A stretch of 64,000 nt of DNA from Fallopia convolvulus (lineage: Eukaryota; Streptophyta; Magnoliopsida; Caryophyllales; Polygonaceae). The DNA lies in contig OZ024720.1 of NCBI GenBank assembly GCA_964016875.1, forward strand, positions 40,267,106 to 40,331,105. The letters run 5' to 3'. Below are positions 43,615 to 55,511 of the stretch, in pieces. How positions within the stretch are numbered: the first letter of the stretch is position 1; each line of letters starts with the position of its first letter. The translations under genes were made by a program, and so were the position numbers. The notes below the pieces were generated by a model. The model did no database searches. It was not told where the DNA came from and saw only the letters and a list, made by a program, of their open reading frames with translations.

Positions 43615-45712
43615 GCCAGCTCAGGTGCCACTAGTTGAGTTACCATCAGAGACGAGTGCTGTTATCCGAGCTACACTTGTCGAGCTATTACAAAATCTGG
43701 TAGGTACTGGATTCTTGCCTAATCATAATGCAACCAATTCAGGCTATCAAGGGGCTGAGGTTAGGGAACCAAGACCAGTTTTTGCACAACAGGTTCAGTT
43801 AGGGAGACCACCACGTATTCCAAGGCTAGTAGGGGCTGATGGCATGGCTGAGCAAGGAATGGGATATCGCGAACCTCTTCCTGATAAGTGGCTTGCAGAA
43901 TTTAGGAAGACTAGGGTACCGAACTTTACTGGGGCTCAAGAAGCTAATGTTGAGCAGTGGTTAAGGAATGTGGCATCTGCTCTCGACTCTATCCAGGCAC
44001 CGAAGGAAAGAAGGATGTCTCTAGTACAGAGTTTGTTACAAGAGGATGCATTTGATTGGTGGGAGTTGAGTCGTGATCATCAGGTAAATGTTACTTTTGA
44101 GGAATTTCGGGAGAGGATTCGAGATAACTATTGTCCTGAGGTCATGAGAACGGATCGTGAGACTGCTTTTTAGGATGTAGGGCCCGAGAACATTTCCGTA
44201 GGTGATACTATCCAAAAGTTTCAACGAGGTTTGGTAGCGGTGCCCAATTCCGCTCCTACAGAGAATCTGCGGATTGCAACCTTTCTTAAGCGGTTGCAAC
44301 CCCAACTGCGTGCATACGTATCTGGACTTCGACTCAAGACTTTGAAGGAGGTTCAAGATTCTGTTTTAGCTTATTCTATGTCCACCTTGAGCCGGAACAA
44401 TTGAATATACAAGCTAGTAGAAATAAGAAACAGAGGTTGTTTGCTCCATCAGACTCTAGGAGAGATAATCGTTCGGGTGTGTCTCAACAAAACCGATCTG
44501 GATTTCAGTCATAAGGTCGTCAAGACCAACTTCAACAAAGTCAGTCTACTGGAGGGTTGAGGGAGTGCTGCAACTATGGAGACACTAGTCATATGAGGAA
44601 TCAATGTCGGAAACCAGTTCGTAATTGTTTCATATGTGGGAAGCCAGGCCACTTACAAAAATATTGTAGGGTTGGAAGACCCTCACAGGGATCTTCGCCG
44701 GGGTCGGTGAACCAAGGGATTCGTCGTCAGTTCCAACAAACTCAACATGCACCAAGCCAAAGTAGAGGTTGTGGTGCGGGAGCTAGCACTACCGAGGGCA
44801 ACCACCCTCGGGTATTTGAGATGATAAGGCCTGATTCCTTGAATGCTCCGACTGCCACAGGTACGATTTGGATTAAGTCTAAACCTATGCATATCTTGTT
44901 TGATACGGGTGCTACACACTCTTTTGTGTCCTCTGCATGCGTTGATAGACTAGGGTTGACTTGCTCGGAGGGTACATCCTTTATGGTGGGACTGCCCGAT
45001 GGTAGTAAGGTGAGAGGAAATAGAGAAATACTTCGTTGCCCTATTAGGATTGGGGGTAGGATTGGTTTGCAGACTTTATTGTGATATAGTTGTCGCCTAG
45101 TGATGATGTTATTTTGGGGATGGACTAGATGAGACGTTATAAAGCAGTATTAGATGCACATAAGGCTACAGTCACTGTGACCGCAAATGATGGGACAATA
45201 CATGTATGTCAAGATCCAGAGCAGGAGGGTCCAAGATCAGTGATCAACATGGTGAAAGCCGCTAAGTTGCTTAATGATGGGTGTGTGGGTTATTGGTGTT
45301 ATGTTTTAGAAGGAGACAAGAAAGGACCGTGTATTCAAGAAATACCAGTAGTCTGTGAGTTTGAAGACGTTTTTCCAGATGAACTTCCAAGGCTACCTCC
45401 TCAACGATAGGTGGACTTTAATATTGAATTAGATCCAGGAACAAGACCAATCTCAAAAGCCCCGTACCATATGGCTCCAATGGAGATGCAAGAGTTGAAG
45501 GCTCAGTTGGAGGAGTTACTAGAGAAGGGATATATACGTCCAAGTGCATCACCATGGGGAGCTCCAGTATTGTTTGTGAGAAAGAAGGATGGTTCCCTAC
45601 GTTTATGTATTGATTACCGCGAGCAAAACCGAGTCACTATTAAGAATAAATACCCTTTGCCTCGTATTGATGACTTGTTAGACCAGTTGCAAGGGTCTAT
45701 TGTGTTCACAGT

Positions 45713-47710
45713 CAATCCCAACCTCATGAGACTGGCCATTAGCAACTAGTCGGGCTTTATACCATTCCAAAGATCCATTAGAACGAACCTTATGCCGGAA
45801 TAACCACATATAACGTACCACATTAGTCTTAGCAGGTCGAGGCACTAACACCCAGGTTCCATTACTAATAAGAGCTCGATATTCATCGTGCATGGTAGCG
45901 GTCCAATTCGGGTCTAAGAGGGCTATTTTGTGGGAGGTAGGAATAGGTGATATATTAGTGGAAGGTTTGGTTTGGACATTAAGGTCAAACAAGCGACGTG
46001 GCTTATGAATTCTGGCCCGTGCCCGAGTGGTCATCGATGGACGATCGGGGTTGGGGGAAATCGAACATGCGAGGCAATAGGGGGTGAATCAGTAGGCGCG
46101 GGTGGAAAAACCGCGCCCGCGGGGGCGGGGGAGGCCACGCCCGCGGTTTGCTGGTTAGAGGCGGGGGAATTAAAGACCAGGGGAGAGGGCACCAAATTGG
46201 AGCGAGGAAGATTAGTGATAGGCGAACTCGGAACATGGTGAAGATAAAACGGGTGAGTGGGGTCAACGGGTGAAATCAAATCTGACGGCCGAGGGTGGTT
46301 TGAATTTGGAGAATGGGAAGTCATCTTCATTAAAGGTGACATGACGGGACAAAATGATTTTTGTGTGACTGAAGATCAAGGTATATATAGCCTCTATGAT
46401 TGGAAGGGTATCCTAAAAAGACATAGGGAGTAGATCGAGGTTGAAGTTTGTGAGTTGTGACAAACGAAAGATTAGGAAAACAAAGACACCCAAGAACCCG
46501 AAGGTGATTATATTTGGGATTGACATTATAGAGGACTTGTGTTGGACATTTATTTTTGAGTATGGATGTGGGTAGAATGTTGAGAATATAGGCAGCCACA
46601 TTAATGGCGTAATACCAAAAACGAGGTGGGATAGATGCATGAATGAGCATAGTCCGAGCCATATTGTTAATGGTTTGAATAATGCGTTTTGCTTGGCCAT
46701 TTTGTGATGATGTATGTGGGCAAGAAAATCTAAAAGTTATGCCATGGGTTTGAAAAAATGAATGGAATTAGTTATTGTCGAATTCTTTTCCAATGTCACA
46801 TTGGAATGATTTAATTTGAGTGTGAAATTGGGTTTTTACAAAAGTGTGAAAGCGCACAAAATGCTCAAACACTTGAGATTTATACTTAAGCGGAAAAACC
46901 CATAGGAAGTGAGAAAAATAATCCAAAAACAATAGATAGTATTTATGCCCATCAATACTAGTAATAGGAGACGTCCATAAGTCACTGTGAATAATATCAA
47001 AAGGTGACATAGTAATCGTTACAGATTTATGAAAAGGTAAAATATCTAACATGTTTTCCTAATTGACATGAATGACAGAAAAACTGAGGCATTTTGCCTT
47101 TATTGACTCGAGGAAGAGAAGACTGTTGAAGATGACGAAAAACAGGAGCGTCGGGATGACCGACACGAGCATGCCAGATCGGCCAGGACACGGCAGACAG
47201 AAACACTGAAGACGACTTGGATGGTTGACTCGAAAAAGGATAAAGTTCACCTGAACTATTACATCTCATTCGATTGGTACCCGTTTGAAGATCCTTAACA
47301 AAAAAGCCAAGAGGGTCAAATTCAACTGAAATATTATTGTCAGTGGTAAACTTTCGAACATAAACAAGGTTTTTGATAATTTGAGGTGCAACAAGAACAT
47401 TACGTAGATGTAAGGGTGATGGGTGAGCTAGGATTGAGGCATTTCCTAAACCCGAAGTTGGAATTCGATGACCACTTCCAACTATTATCGAATGTAAAGG
47501 ACTCTAAGAAGTAATAGAGGAGAGTTTACCTGGATGGTTGGCCATGTTTGAGGAGGCTCCTGTGTCCATGTACCATGCATTGTCCGGCAGGTATAGAGTC
47601 ATAGTACTGTAAGCCTGAGCGAAATCATTCTGATTCGAGTACCCGAACCCCGATGTTGGCGTTAGCCTGCGATTGTTGCGGAGGTGGTGCGGCGCCATGA
47701 ATACCGACAA
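45713..47710 (-). pseudogene. Ty1/copia pol, truncated: protease, GAG-pre-integrase, integrase, start of RT
   Basis: Minus-strand order protease, integrase, RT defines copia. The protease has AWYMDTGASSNM (near 47580). The GAG-pre-integrase finger is WHARVGHPD..CHSCQLGKH (about 47190-47060). Integrase has FDIIHSDLWTSP, YYLLFLDYFSHFLWV (about 46990-46900) and PPRFWYYAINVAAYILN (about 46620). RT begins NGTWVLVPRPAKTNVV and ends near KARLVANGQSHEVGID, where it joins the outer gypsy RT. The rest of RT, RNase H and the other LTR are missing. Several frame changes and a stop around 46740-46770 disable it. Confidence 0.85.
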
Positions 47711-48014
47711 TAGGTGTGTTCGGGTAAGGGCAAGGAGGCTGGGCCCACGCCCCGAAGGGCCATTGGGTCTAATTTAGGCCAGTTGGAACCGGGATCCAAC
47801 CGTATGGAGTACGCTGAAGATTTACGGCGGCGCCAGACCCGCGCCCGCGGCCACCTCTGCCGCGCCCACAGCCTGTGTGCCCTCGCCCTCCGGAATTGTT
47901 GTCCGCGGGCTATTGAGGCGCTGCATTGTCTAGGGGCGGCGGCGTTGGCGCATCCGCGGCGACGGCGAGGGCTTTGCAGTAAGCCGAAAGGGCCTTTTGT
48001 TTAGTCTGACGAGT

Positions 48015-48694
48015 TTACTCAAGTAAAACCATAGAGCGAGCTTTGGGAAAATTCGGCAATGGCGAAGTCTGTTGAATAAAACTCGTCACATTATCAAATT
48101 CCAATGAGAGGCCAACAATAAGTTGAATTCCAAGTTGCCTTTCAGACACACGGGCTTCAACATTCATCAATTGATCAGCCAAATCTTTTAGGTTTTGGCA
48201 ATAGGCAAAAACAGAGGAGAAGTTTTCAAGACGACAACATTCATTTTGTAAGTAGACAGCTCGCATTGCCTGATTATCATGAAACAGATTTTTCAAACGA
48301 TTCCATGCATCAGAATTGTCAGAAGGAGTTCCGACGATATAGTTGCATAGATCCATTGGAGAAGAATGGCAGCGAGTTGATCCTATATAGCGTCGTCGAT
48401 ATCAGCCGGGTGAGGGACAATAGGATCGATGTGATCAAGGACCCGGTGTGCTCGAGCAGCAATTTTGGACAATTCCTAGCACGAATTGTATTTCGTGTTG
48501 GACTGATCAAGAACTATCGGGATTAGGTTTTTGATGTTTGACACTGCAAGGGCCGAGTGAAACGGTGACTTAGATGAATTGGAGCCGAAATTAGATTCCG
48601 AAGCAAGAACCGTAGCATCCTTGAGCGAGAGATCCTTGGGATCGGCGTCCTTTGGATCGTTGCTTTTGGGATCGTTGTCCTTGGGATCAGCCAT
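48015..48694 (-). pseudogene. Ty1/copia gag (UBN2-type)
   Basis: Minus strand. ATG at 48694 (MADPKDNDPKSNDPKDADPKD, a short Asp-Pro-Lys repeat) reads to a stop near 48476. It then continues in another frame at 48356-48015 with AWNRLKNLFHDNQAMRAVYLQNE and LKDLADQLMNVEA, the usual copia gag-polypeptide (UBN2) pattern. Frame breaks mean it is not functional. It lies between the LTR (48868) and pol. Confidence 0.8.
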
Positions 48695-48867
48695 TTAGAC
48701 GGAGGCAAATCTGAGAGAGGGTCAATTGATGCCAAGGGGTGGCGGAAGGTGGGCAACGGCGATCGCGAGGATCGTCCGGTGGGAGAAGGGAGGCGCGACA
48801 TGGGCGTAGGGAGGAGGCCGGCGCGAGGGAGGGGGCTAGGGATAGGGTTAGGTTTCTCATGATACCA

Positions 48868-49015
48868 TGAAATAATATGGGTAAATCCCCCTTGGAGTTC
48901 TCCTTCTCATTAATATAGCATATATACAAGAGTGTGCCTTGTGGTACAAGTAGGGTGATATAATACAATATAAATATGTGCTAATAAATTGGAATGAAAT
49001 TGATTTAAATTAACA
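48868..49015 (-). mobile_element. 5' LTR of the copia element (148 bp)
   Basis: On the minus strand it starts TGTTAATTT and ends ATTATTTCA. TGGTATCATGAG follows, a variant of the initiator-Met-tRNA primer-binding site (plus-strand end 48867). The short LTR fits Ale/Retrofit-type copia. The other LTR is absent, so no TSD can be checked. Confidence 0.75.
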
Positions 49016-49965
49016 AGGATCCAATCATGTTTTCTGGGATTGCGTCTAATGGTGCTCAAAATAGTAAAACAGGAAGTGCGCCCGGGGTACGGAGAATAAA
49101 CAGACCCGACGGGACTTCCGAGGTGGATTCCGGGGCTCACAACCATACCCGTCATTTAATTAAACAAATTCTCTCTCTGAGCGAGGTCTTCCGAAAACTC
49201 AGGGACGAGATCTAAACCTCGTTGCCGACTCAACTAAAACGCCCGCCCATTTGAACCACTCAGTTGGCGCCGTTCCCCCGAGCCAATCACCGGCTGCCTC
49301 GCCTCCGGACCAATCAGAAGCCCTGATCTCGGGCGTCCCACATCGGATGATAACCAAAACTCGACTCCTCAATTCTCTATAAATAGAGGAGAACCTCGTG
49401 AATAAAGAGGGTCGAAAAACATCTTGAACTCAAGAACTATCTTGCTCGTTGAAGATCGACGTGTTGGAACATCGTCAAAAGACCTCGCTATAGACAAGTG
49501 AAGTCTACAAAAAGACTTCAAGTCACACAGAGCTCTCGATCACGCCAAAGACTTCGCTACACAATCTCGTAAGCCATCATCACCACGCTTGAACCCGAAG
49601 CTCAGCCTCGCACCAAAATCCATCAAGTGACCTGCGGGTGGTAGAATCACATAGCTATTGGGAGATCTCGAACATTGTTAGATCGAGATCTCGAATACTC
49701 GTAGGAGGTCTAAGGTGTAAATCTCCTGTTTGTAAGCCTCGTTGGTTTATATCGTTATAAGAAAACAATAAATAAAAAGCAAGTGTTTGCACAATCGATT
49801 AAAAGAACCTCGTTTCTTGTCTTTTAGCGACGGTTTATTTCGGGTTTCATCAGCGTCAGAATTGCCATTGAAGCGTCTACAAACTCCAAGAGTAAGTACT
49901 CCAAACAGTCATTTGGGGAAGATGAAGGCCAAAATTGATTTAAATAAAAAAGGATCCCTTTAAAA
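49016..49965 (+). other. LTR-like promoter segment, unassigned
   Basis: About 49335-49860 has 'gtcccacatcgg', a clear TATA box (ctataaatagagg, about 49377) and a leader ending in ...gggtttcatca, the usual layout of a plant retroelement LTR. GGCGCCGTTCCCCCGA at about 49266 resembles a tRNA-Asp-type primer site but lies upstream. No second LTR or TSD was found. Confidence 0.35.
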
Positions 49966-49971
49966 TTGTAA

Positions 49972-50060
49972 GAGCACGCTTGGCATAGTGGCGAATAAGT
50001 GAGACTTGTATCTACACGTCGTGGGTTCGAATTCTAATTTTGTCTGTTTTATTTATTTTC
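49972..50060 (+). mobile_element. tRNA-derived SINE (head region)
   Basis: An A box (gcttggcatagtggcgaataag) and a B box (gggttcgaattc) at tRNA-like spacing are followed by a T-rich 3' part. The order matches RNA polymerase III promoters of plant SINEs. It is not a tRNA gene: no acceptor or anticodon stems pair. Confidence 0.6.
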
Positions 50061-50317
50061 TGATTTCTAACGAAATTCTTTTTTTTTTAATAATATCTGA
50101 TTTTGACGGAATTTCTAATGGAATTCAATTTTCATAATAGTTTGGTTACAGGAAGAACACTATACAAATTTGAGGGGTACTAAGAGGAATAAGTTTTTTT
50201 TTGACATCAAAAGCAAAAGACGGAAACTCAGGGGTACCAAAAGAAATTTTCCTATAGTAAAATAACAAAAAATTTAAAATTTTATGTTAGGATTTTGTTA
50301 GATTTTCAACCATATAT

Positions 50318-52008
50318 ATCAGGGAAAATTGCTCTAAATATCTCAACATTTCATTCAGTTGCACACTCTACCCCCGAGCTTTTCGAATTTCACAAAATAT
50401 CCTATAATTTGGAGATGGTTGTGTACTCTACCCTCAATATGTCCAAATTTTGGGTAAATTTGTGGATTGACTCCTCACCTTTTCGTTTTTGTGACAAAAC
50501 TACCCAACTCGTGTACAACTCATTTTTAAAAATTATAATCTCGTCTTTTTAAGGATTAAAACATTAAAAAATAATTATTTTAGATCTATTTTTGTTCTAT
50601 ATCAATTTTAGTGGAACTTAATTTAAAGTAGTCAATTTTATTTATATAAAATATTTTTGGTTAAGGTTAATTATAAAGGTGGAAAAATATAAAGGTGAGA
50701 AGTAAAAGTTATGGAATGAGCTACTTTGTAAAGTAAAAGTTATGGAATAATTATTTATGTGGTTAATTATAAAGGTGAGAAGCTATAACATAAGTTTTAT
50801 AAAAAGTTTATGAAATCTTTTTTACTTGTGTCCCATTTTTTTCAAAAGTAATAATGAAAAGAGTATTAAGATGAAGTACTTTGTAAAATAAAAGTTATGG
50901 TCTAATTATTTATGTTGTTATTATAAAGGTGAGATTTATATTAGAAAATAATAAAAATAATTATATTATTTTTTTATAAATGAGAAAATTAAACCTATAA
51001 AGCTATTTTATAAATGAAAAAAAATTGTACATGGATTGGACATTTTGGACATTTTTGTTACAAAACAAAAAAGTGAGGGGCTAATTCATATTTTTACTCA
51101 AAGTATGGACATTTCGAGTGTAGAGTGCGCAACTAGCCACAATGTATATGATATTGTAGGATCGTTAGTACGTCTAGGTTATCGACCTTAACTAAGTCGT
51201 CAACCTCTTAAGTGAACGCAGCGGAAATGAACTACAAGAAAGACTTACTTGAACACGAAGTTTTTTTTATAGTGGAAACACTTGTTTGATCAACTCAATC
51301 AACCAAGTGTAAAAACCACTTGCTTCCAAGTTCTCGGTTGGAAGGATTAAAAGTCGTAGCTTGCTTTATTGATCTTTTGGATTAGGTACACGAACACCCT
51401 GGATCTAGACCTACTTCCCAAGCACTCTAGAACTCGTTGTTAACTGAATAACTACAACCCGCACTCAATCTAACAAAAGCCTATGTCTTCCTCTCGAACT
51501 CTCATTTCTTTCTTAGCACAAAATGGAGTATGAGTTCGTGCTCTATCTAACCTAAAACCTTAGATTAAATACACACAAACTAGGTCAGATAAGAGAGAAA
51601 ATATCTTCCAATTCAGTTATGGCAAGATATTATTTCTATTATCTTTACAAAATCATCCTAAGCAAATAAAAGGATTACAATCAAACGACTTAGGATAAAG
51701 GCATAAACGGCTTACAATATAATATGCATAAGATCTTTCCTAAAACAAGATTATACTATCCAAACTACCAAGATCTCACGCGTCTTCAAGATCTCTGAGA
51801 TCTGCCTTCAACACACGTTGACGACCTGACTGACGTTGACGACTCTTTTCAAGGACTCGAGGTCGTTCACGTGACAAACGTTTGGAACCATCAAAATCAA
51901 AGCCTCCATCTTTTCTAACAGATTTTTTATGAAATTTAAAAAGGTTGGGTAGAGTGCGCAACTTAATGAAAGGTTGGGATATTTGGAGCAATTTTTCATA
52001 TATTTTAT
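50318..52008. mobile_element. Inverted-repeat DNA element (~1.7 kb), unclassified
   Basis: The left arm from 50318 (gggaaaattgctctaaatatc) and the right arm ending near 52008 (gatatttggagcaattttt) are inverted repeats that stay alignable for about 180 bp. The right arm is split by an insertion at 51155-51920. The interior is AT-rich, with no transposase. The flanks are AT-repeats, so the TSD is ambiguous. Long arms suggest a Mutator-like or foldback type. Confidence 0.55.
51155..51920 (-). mobile_element. Probable solo LTR (766 bp) inside the inverted-repeat element
   Basis: It interrupts the right inverted arm exactly. On the minus strand it starts TGTTAGAAAAG and ends GATCCTACA. The flanks gatat (51150) and gattt (51921) form an imperfect 5-bp TSD. 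No coding sequence. Confidence 0.5.
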
Positions 52009-52215
52009 AAGATTTTCTACATTCAACCATATGCGGAACACACACAAGTGATGGTATTTTTTAAGAATATCAATTTAAAAAATTTACTTAGTCAAGAATT
52101 TTATACGTACCTTATAGAAAGTAATTAAATTAATCTAAATATTAGAAATTATTTATGTAAAATCAAAGTGGTGTTGGATGCTAAAAAAAAGACAATTTAA
52201 CACAAGAAAGAGGTA

Positions 52216-52440
52216 CTCCCTCCGTTCAAAAATACATGATGTTTTAGCTTGAATTTCTTGGTCAATACTATTTGACATTTGACATAATTTACCATGTTTT
52301 TCTAATATTATCCTCATTAATTAAAAAGAATAGCAAAAAAAATAATATAGAAAAGGAAAGATCTTAACAAGAGTATGGGTAGTTAAGTCAAATCACATGC
52401 TTTATTACTTTTATAGACAAATTCTAAAAAGTCATGTATA
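52216..52440. mobile_element. Stowaway-type MITE, right end truncated
   Basis: It starts after TA with CTCCCTCCGTTCAAAAATACATG, cut here at the usual plant Stowaway terminus. The inner part of the opposite inverted repeat (ctaaaaagtcatgtata) is present at 52424-52440. The outer ~16 bp are missing and a copia sequence follows directly. Confidence 0.6.
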
Positions 52441-52945
52441 CTTTGGCGATAATCTCAAAGGAACAATCTCCTCTGGGTTGTCTCTTAAGAAAACGACTGA
52501 CAAGTGCCTTGTTGCCTTTTCTGATGCGGGTTGGACCTCTGATCCTAATGATTGTCGCTCTCAACATGGTTTTGCTATATACTTTGGCGGTAATCTCATC
52601 AGCTCGTTATCTAAGAAGAAGAAGGTGGTTGCTCGCTTTAGTACTGAGGCGGAGTATAGAGCTATTGCATTTACAGCTATCGAGCTCATATGGCTTCAGC
52701 AGTTATTACAAGAGGTGGTGGTTTTAGTGGATCGGCCGCCTATTTTGCTGTGCGACAACCTTAGTGCTACCTTTTTGTTAGCTAATCATGTGTTTCATCA
52801 GCGGTCTAAGTATATTAAGATTGACTACCATTTTGTGTGGGAACAAGTGTCTGCTGAAGAACTTGTTGTTCGTCATGTTCGGTCCCTTGCCAGATTGTTG
52901 ACATTTTTACCAAGGCAGTTGGTACTCACCGGTTTCAAACCTTAA
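52441..52945 (+). pseudogene. Ty1/copia RNase H C-terminal fragment
   Basis: It reads AFSDAGWTSDPNDCRSQHGFAIYFGG, cut short here, then ARFSTEAEYRA, IWLQQLL and LLCDNLSATFLLANHVFHQRSK. These are standard copia RNase H motifs with the D, E and D positions present. The 5' side is truncated at the Stowaway-type MITE near 52440. A purine tract (ttgagggggca) and an LTR follow. It is a different copia family from the minus-strand element. Confidence 0.85.
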
Positions 52946-52990
52946 GTTTCAAGTTGTATGTTCGTCCTCGACCATGAGCTTGAGGGGGCA

Positions 52991-53186
52991 TGTTCATTTA
53001 TATTGTATATTGTTAGTATATTCTTTATTTTGTATTTATCTTGTTTTCCTTATCAGTTAGGATATTATTCTGATAAGGATTCTTTCCTGATCCTAATAGA
53101 TTACTTCTGTAATTGTAACTCTTATTTATAGGTATGAATGAGAAATAAGAGAGCTCATCTTCCTCACCAAAACTATTGTGTTTACA
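52991..53186 (+). mobile_element. 3' LTR of the truncated copia element (~196 bp)
   Basis: It starts TGTTCATTTATAT directly after the purine tract and ends near GTGTTTACA. The right end is estimated from the TG...CA rule. Confidence 0.55.
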
Positions 53187-53735
53187 ACCCACCACATAAG
53201 AAATAGGAAAAAGGGTCAAAATAGGGCGTGCAAAATGTCATTTTCATCCTCTTAACATTAAAAAGAAGCAAGAGGCAAAGCCTCCTTAATTTAGTGTATA
53301 TCCACTAATGCAATCCCTTCCCTCTTTTGCAAGTGTTCCACGGGTGTGATTTTTATCTTATGCAAGTTTTTGCATTACTAATCCAATTTTGTAGGGTTCG
53401 TTTTGCGGACTCTTTATCATTTATCATCAAGTTATAAGGTCATTTCATGGCTTCCGTGATTAAATCTACTTCATTTTTCAAGAGTGCAACAGTAGGAGCA
53501 ATAAACTGAAGAGTCAGTTGTGAAAAACGTCTATAGAACCACAATGATGACAACATCTCTTAACATCCTTCATTTTTCATTAAGTTGGTGATAAAGATTC
53601 ACACCCGTAATCTTAAACTACGAAGTTTCTTCTATATTACTACATTGCACATCCATTTTGACAAAGCTTGAGAAGAAAACACCAAAAATACTCGAGCTTA
53701 ATTTCATTCAACATGGTATACAACATATTTATATT
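53187..53735. other. Unassigned sequence
   Basis: No gene, repeat or transposon end was recognised in this stretch. Confidence 0.4.
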
Positions 53736-53739
53736 TAGT

Positions 53740-54960
53740 GATGACAAGTGATGATTTCTTATGACAACTTTTTTTAGTGATGACAATTGTTTTTTATGTG
53801 GTGATGACAATTATTTTTATATGATGACATTTGATGACAACTATTTTTTATGATGATGATAAAAATGAACAAACTTTAAGTGATGACACATATTTGATGA
53901 CACTTAAAATTTTTTACGTGATGACACATATTTGACGACACTTTGAATGATGACACTAAAAATGACATGTGATAATACATATTTAATGACACTATGAGTA
54001 ATGACACTAAAAAAATTCATACTGGATGACAGATATTTGATGGAACTTTGGGTGATGACACATTGAGTCGTGACACTAAAAAATTGCATCTGATGACACT
54101 TCTTTGATGACAATATGAGTGATACCTCATATTTGATAAAACTAAAAAAATAAACGTGATGACACATATTTGATGACAACTTTTTTATGTGTGATGACGG
54201 CTGTTTTTATGTGGTTGAATTACTTTGATGATACTTTTTGTCATCAAGACATTTTGATGACTTTTTTGCCTTTGATTACACCTTTTGTCATAAAAAAATT
54301 ATCATCAAGGCAATTAATGACAATTTATGACAAGTTGATACAGTGATGACACTTTGAGTGATGACGCATATTTGATGACACCAAAAAAAATTGTACGTGA
54401 TGACACATATTTGATGACAACTTTGTTTTTATGTGGGATGACGATTGCTTTTATGTGGTTGGATGATAACACTAAAAAAATTATATGCGATGACACATAT
54501 TTGATGACACTAAAAAAATTAAACGTGATGACACATATTTGATGACAACTTTGTTTTTAATGTATGATGGCAGTTGTTTTTATATGGTTGAATGCCTTTG
54601 ATGACAATTTTTACCTTTGATTACACTTTTTTTTATCATCAAAGCATTTGATGACAATTTATGACAAATTGATGACAGTGATGAAGGTGATGATAGTGAT
54701 GACACTTTGAGTGATGATACATATTTGATGCCACTAGAAAAAAATTGTACGTGATGACACATGTTTGATGACACTTTGAATGATGACACTAAAAAATTAA
54801 AAGTGATGATACATATTTGATGACAACTTTGTTTTTTATGTGCGATGACGATTATTTTTATGAGGTTGGATGTCTTTGATGATACGTTTTGTCATCAAGA
54901 CATTTTGATGACACTTTTTACCTTTGATTACACTTTTTGTCATCAAATAATTGTTATCAA
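53740..54960. repeat. TGATGACA-rich imperfect tandem repeats
   Basis: The motif TGATGACA recurs dozens of times with loose higher-order units such as GTGATGACACATATTTGATG. Inverted forms (tttgtcatcaa) appear near 54240, 54300 and 54945. The style resembles subterminal repeats of plant CACTA (En/Spm) elements. Confidence 0.7.
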
Positions 54961-54963
54961 GGC

Positions 54964-55511
54964 CACTACATCATTCTGAAGATTAAGTGACCAATTAATA
55001 TGGTCGCCTAATTAGCGACCACTTGGTCGTTAAGTGGTAGCCAAAACCTAAAAAAAAAGCATTAACGACCACTTGGTCGCTATTTTTAGCGATCAAGTGG
55101 TCACAGGTACTATCTGGTCGCTAATATTAAGCGGGTAATTTTGGCGCCAAACGTTAGTGACCATTTGGTCGCTAACTTTTGGCGCCCGTATGGTCCCTAA
55201 TTGGTGTAGCGACCATATGGTCGCTAGTTAGTACATAGGGAACTGATACTATGGCCAAATATTACTAAGTGCGATTATTCTCTATTTTGTCATTGGCGGT
55301 TTGGTCTCTAAATAGCGACCACATGGTCGCCAAGTCTAATATAGCGATCACATGGTCGCCAAATATAGCTTGAGCTCACTTATTTACAATCTTATATTCA
55401 TTTACAAGAAGGAAAAATGCGTGAATGGATGTAGAAAGCGATTTCGCTCATAAAAATGTGAGGATCATGCGTTTAGTTTACACGATTGGCTAATTAGCGA
55501 TCAAGTGGATT
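54964..55511. mobile_element. CACTA-type element end with GCGACC subterminal repeats
   Basis: It begins CACTACATCATTC and is followed by repeated AGCGACCA/TGGTCGCTA motifs in both orientations, for example around 55060-55130 and 55200-55370. This is the usual architecture of En/Spm ends. No opposite GTAGTG end or transposase is present before the satellite array starts. Confidence 0.6.

Larger units (their letters stand above)
37275..45712 (+). pseudogene. Outer gypsy gag-pol, interrupted and truncated in RT
   Basis: gag starts at ATG 37275 (MAPQTRVGASKAGRK) and stops being contiguous at 37533, where the Athila-like element sits. It resumes in frame at 43620. The gag core reads VPNFTGAQEANVEQWLRN and EDAFDWWELS. 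TAG lies at 44171 and a frame change near 44390. Two zinc knuckles follow (a degenerate first, then CFICGKPGHLQKYC at about 44630). The protease has ILFDTGATHSFVSS (about 44895). A frame break lies near 45085 and a TAG near 45408. RT begins with SASPWGAPVLFVRKKDGSLRLCIDYREQNRVT and is cut at about 45712 by a copia element. Long LTRs and the RT type suggest the Tekay/Del chromovirus lineage. Confidence 0.85.

Noticed and set aside
49972..50060. tRNA gene
   Set aside because: A and B box promoter motifs are present, but acceptor, anticodon and T stems do not pair. A SINE head fits better.
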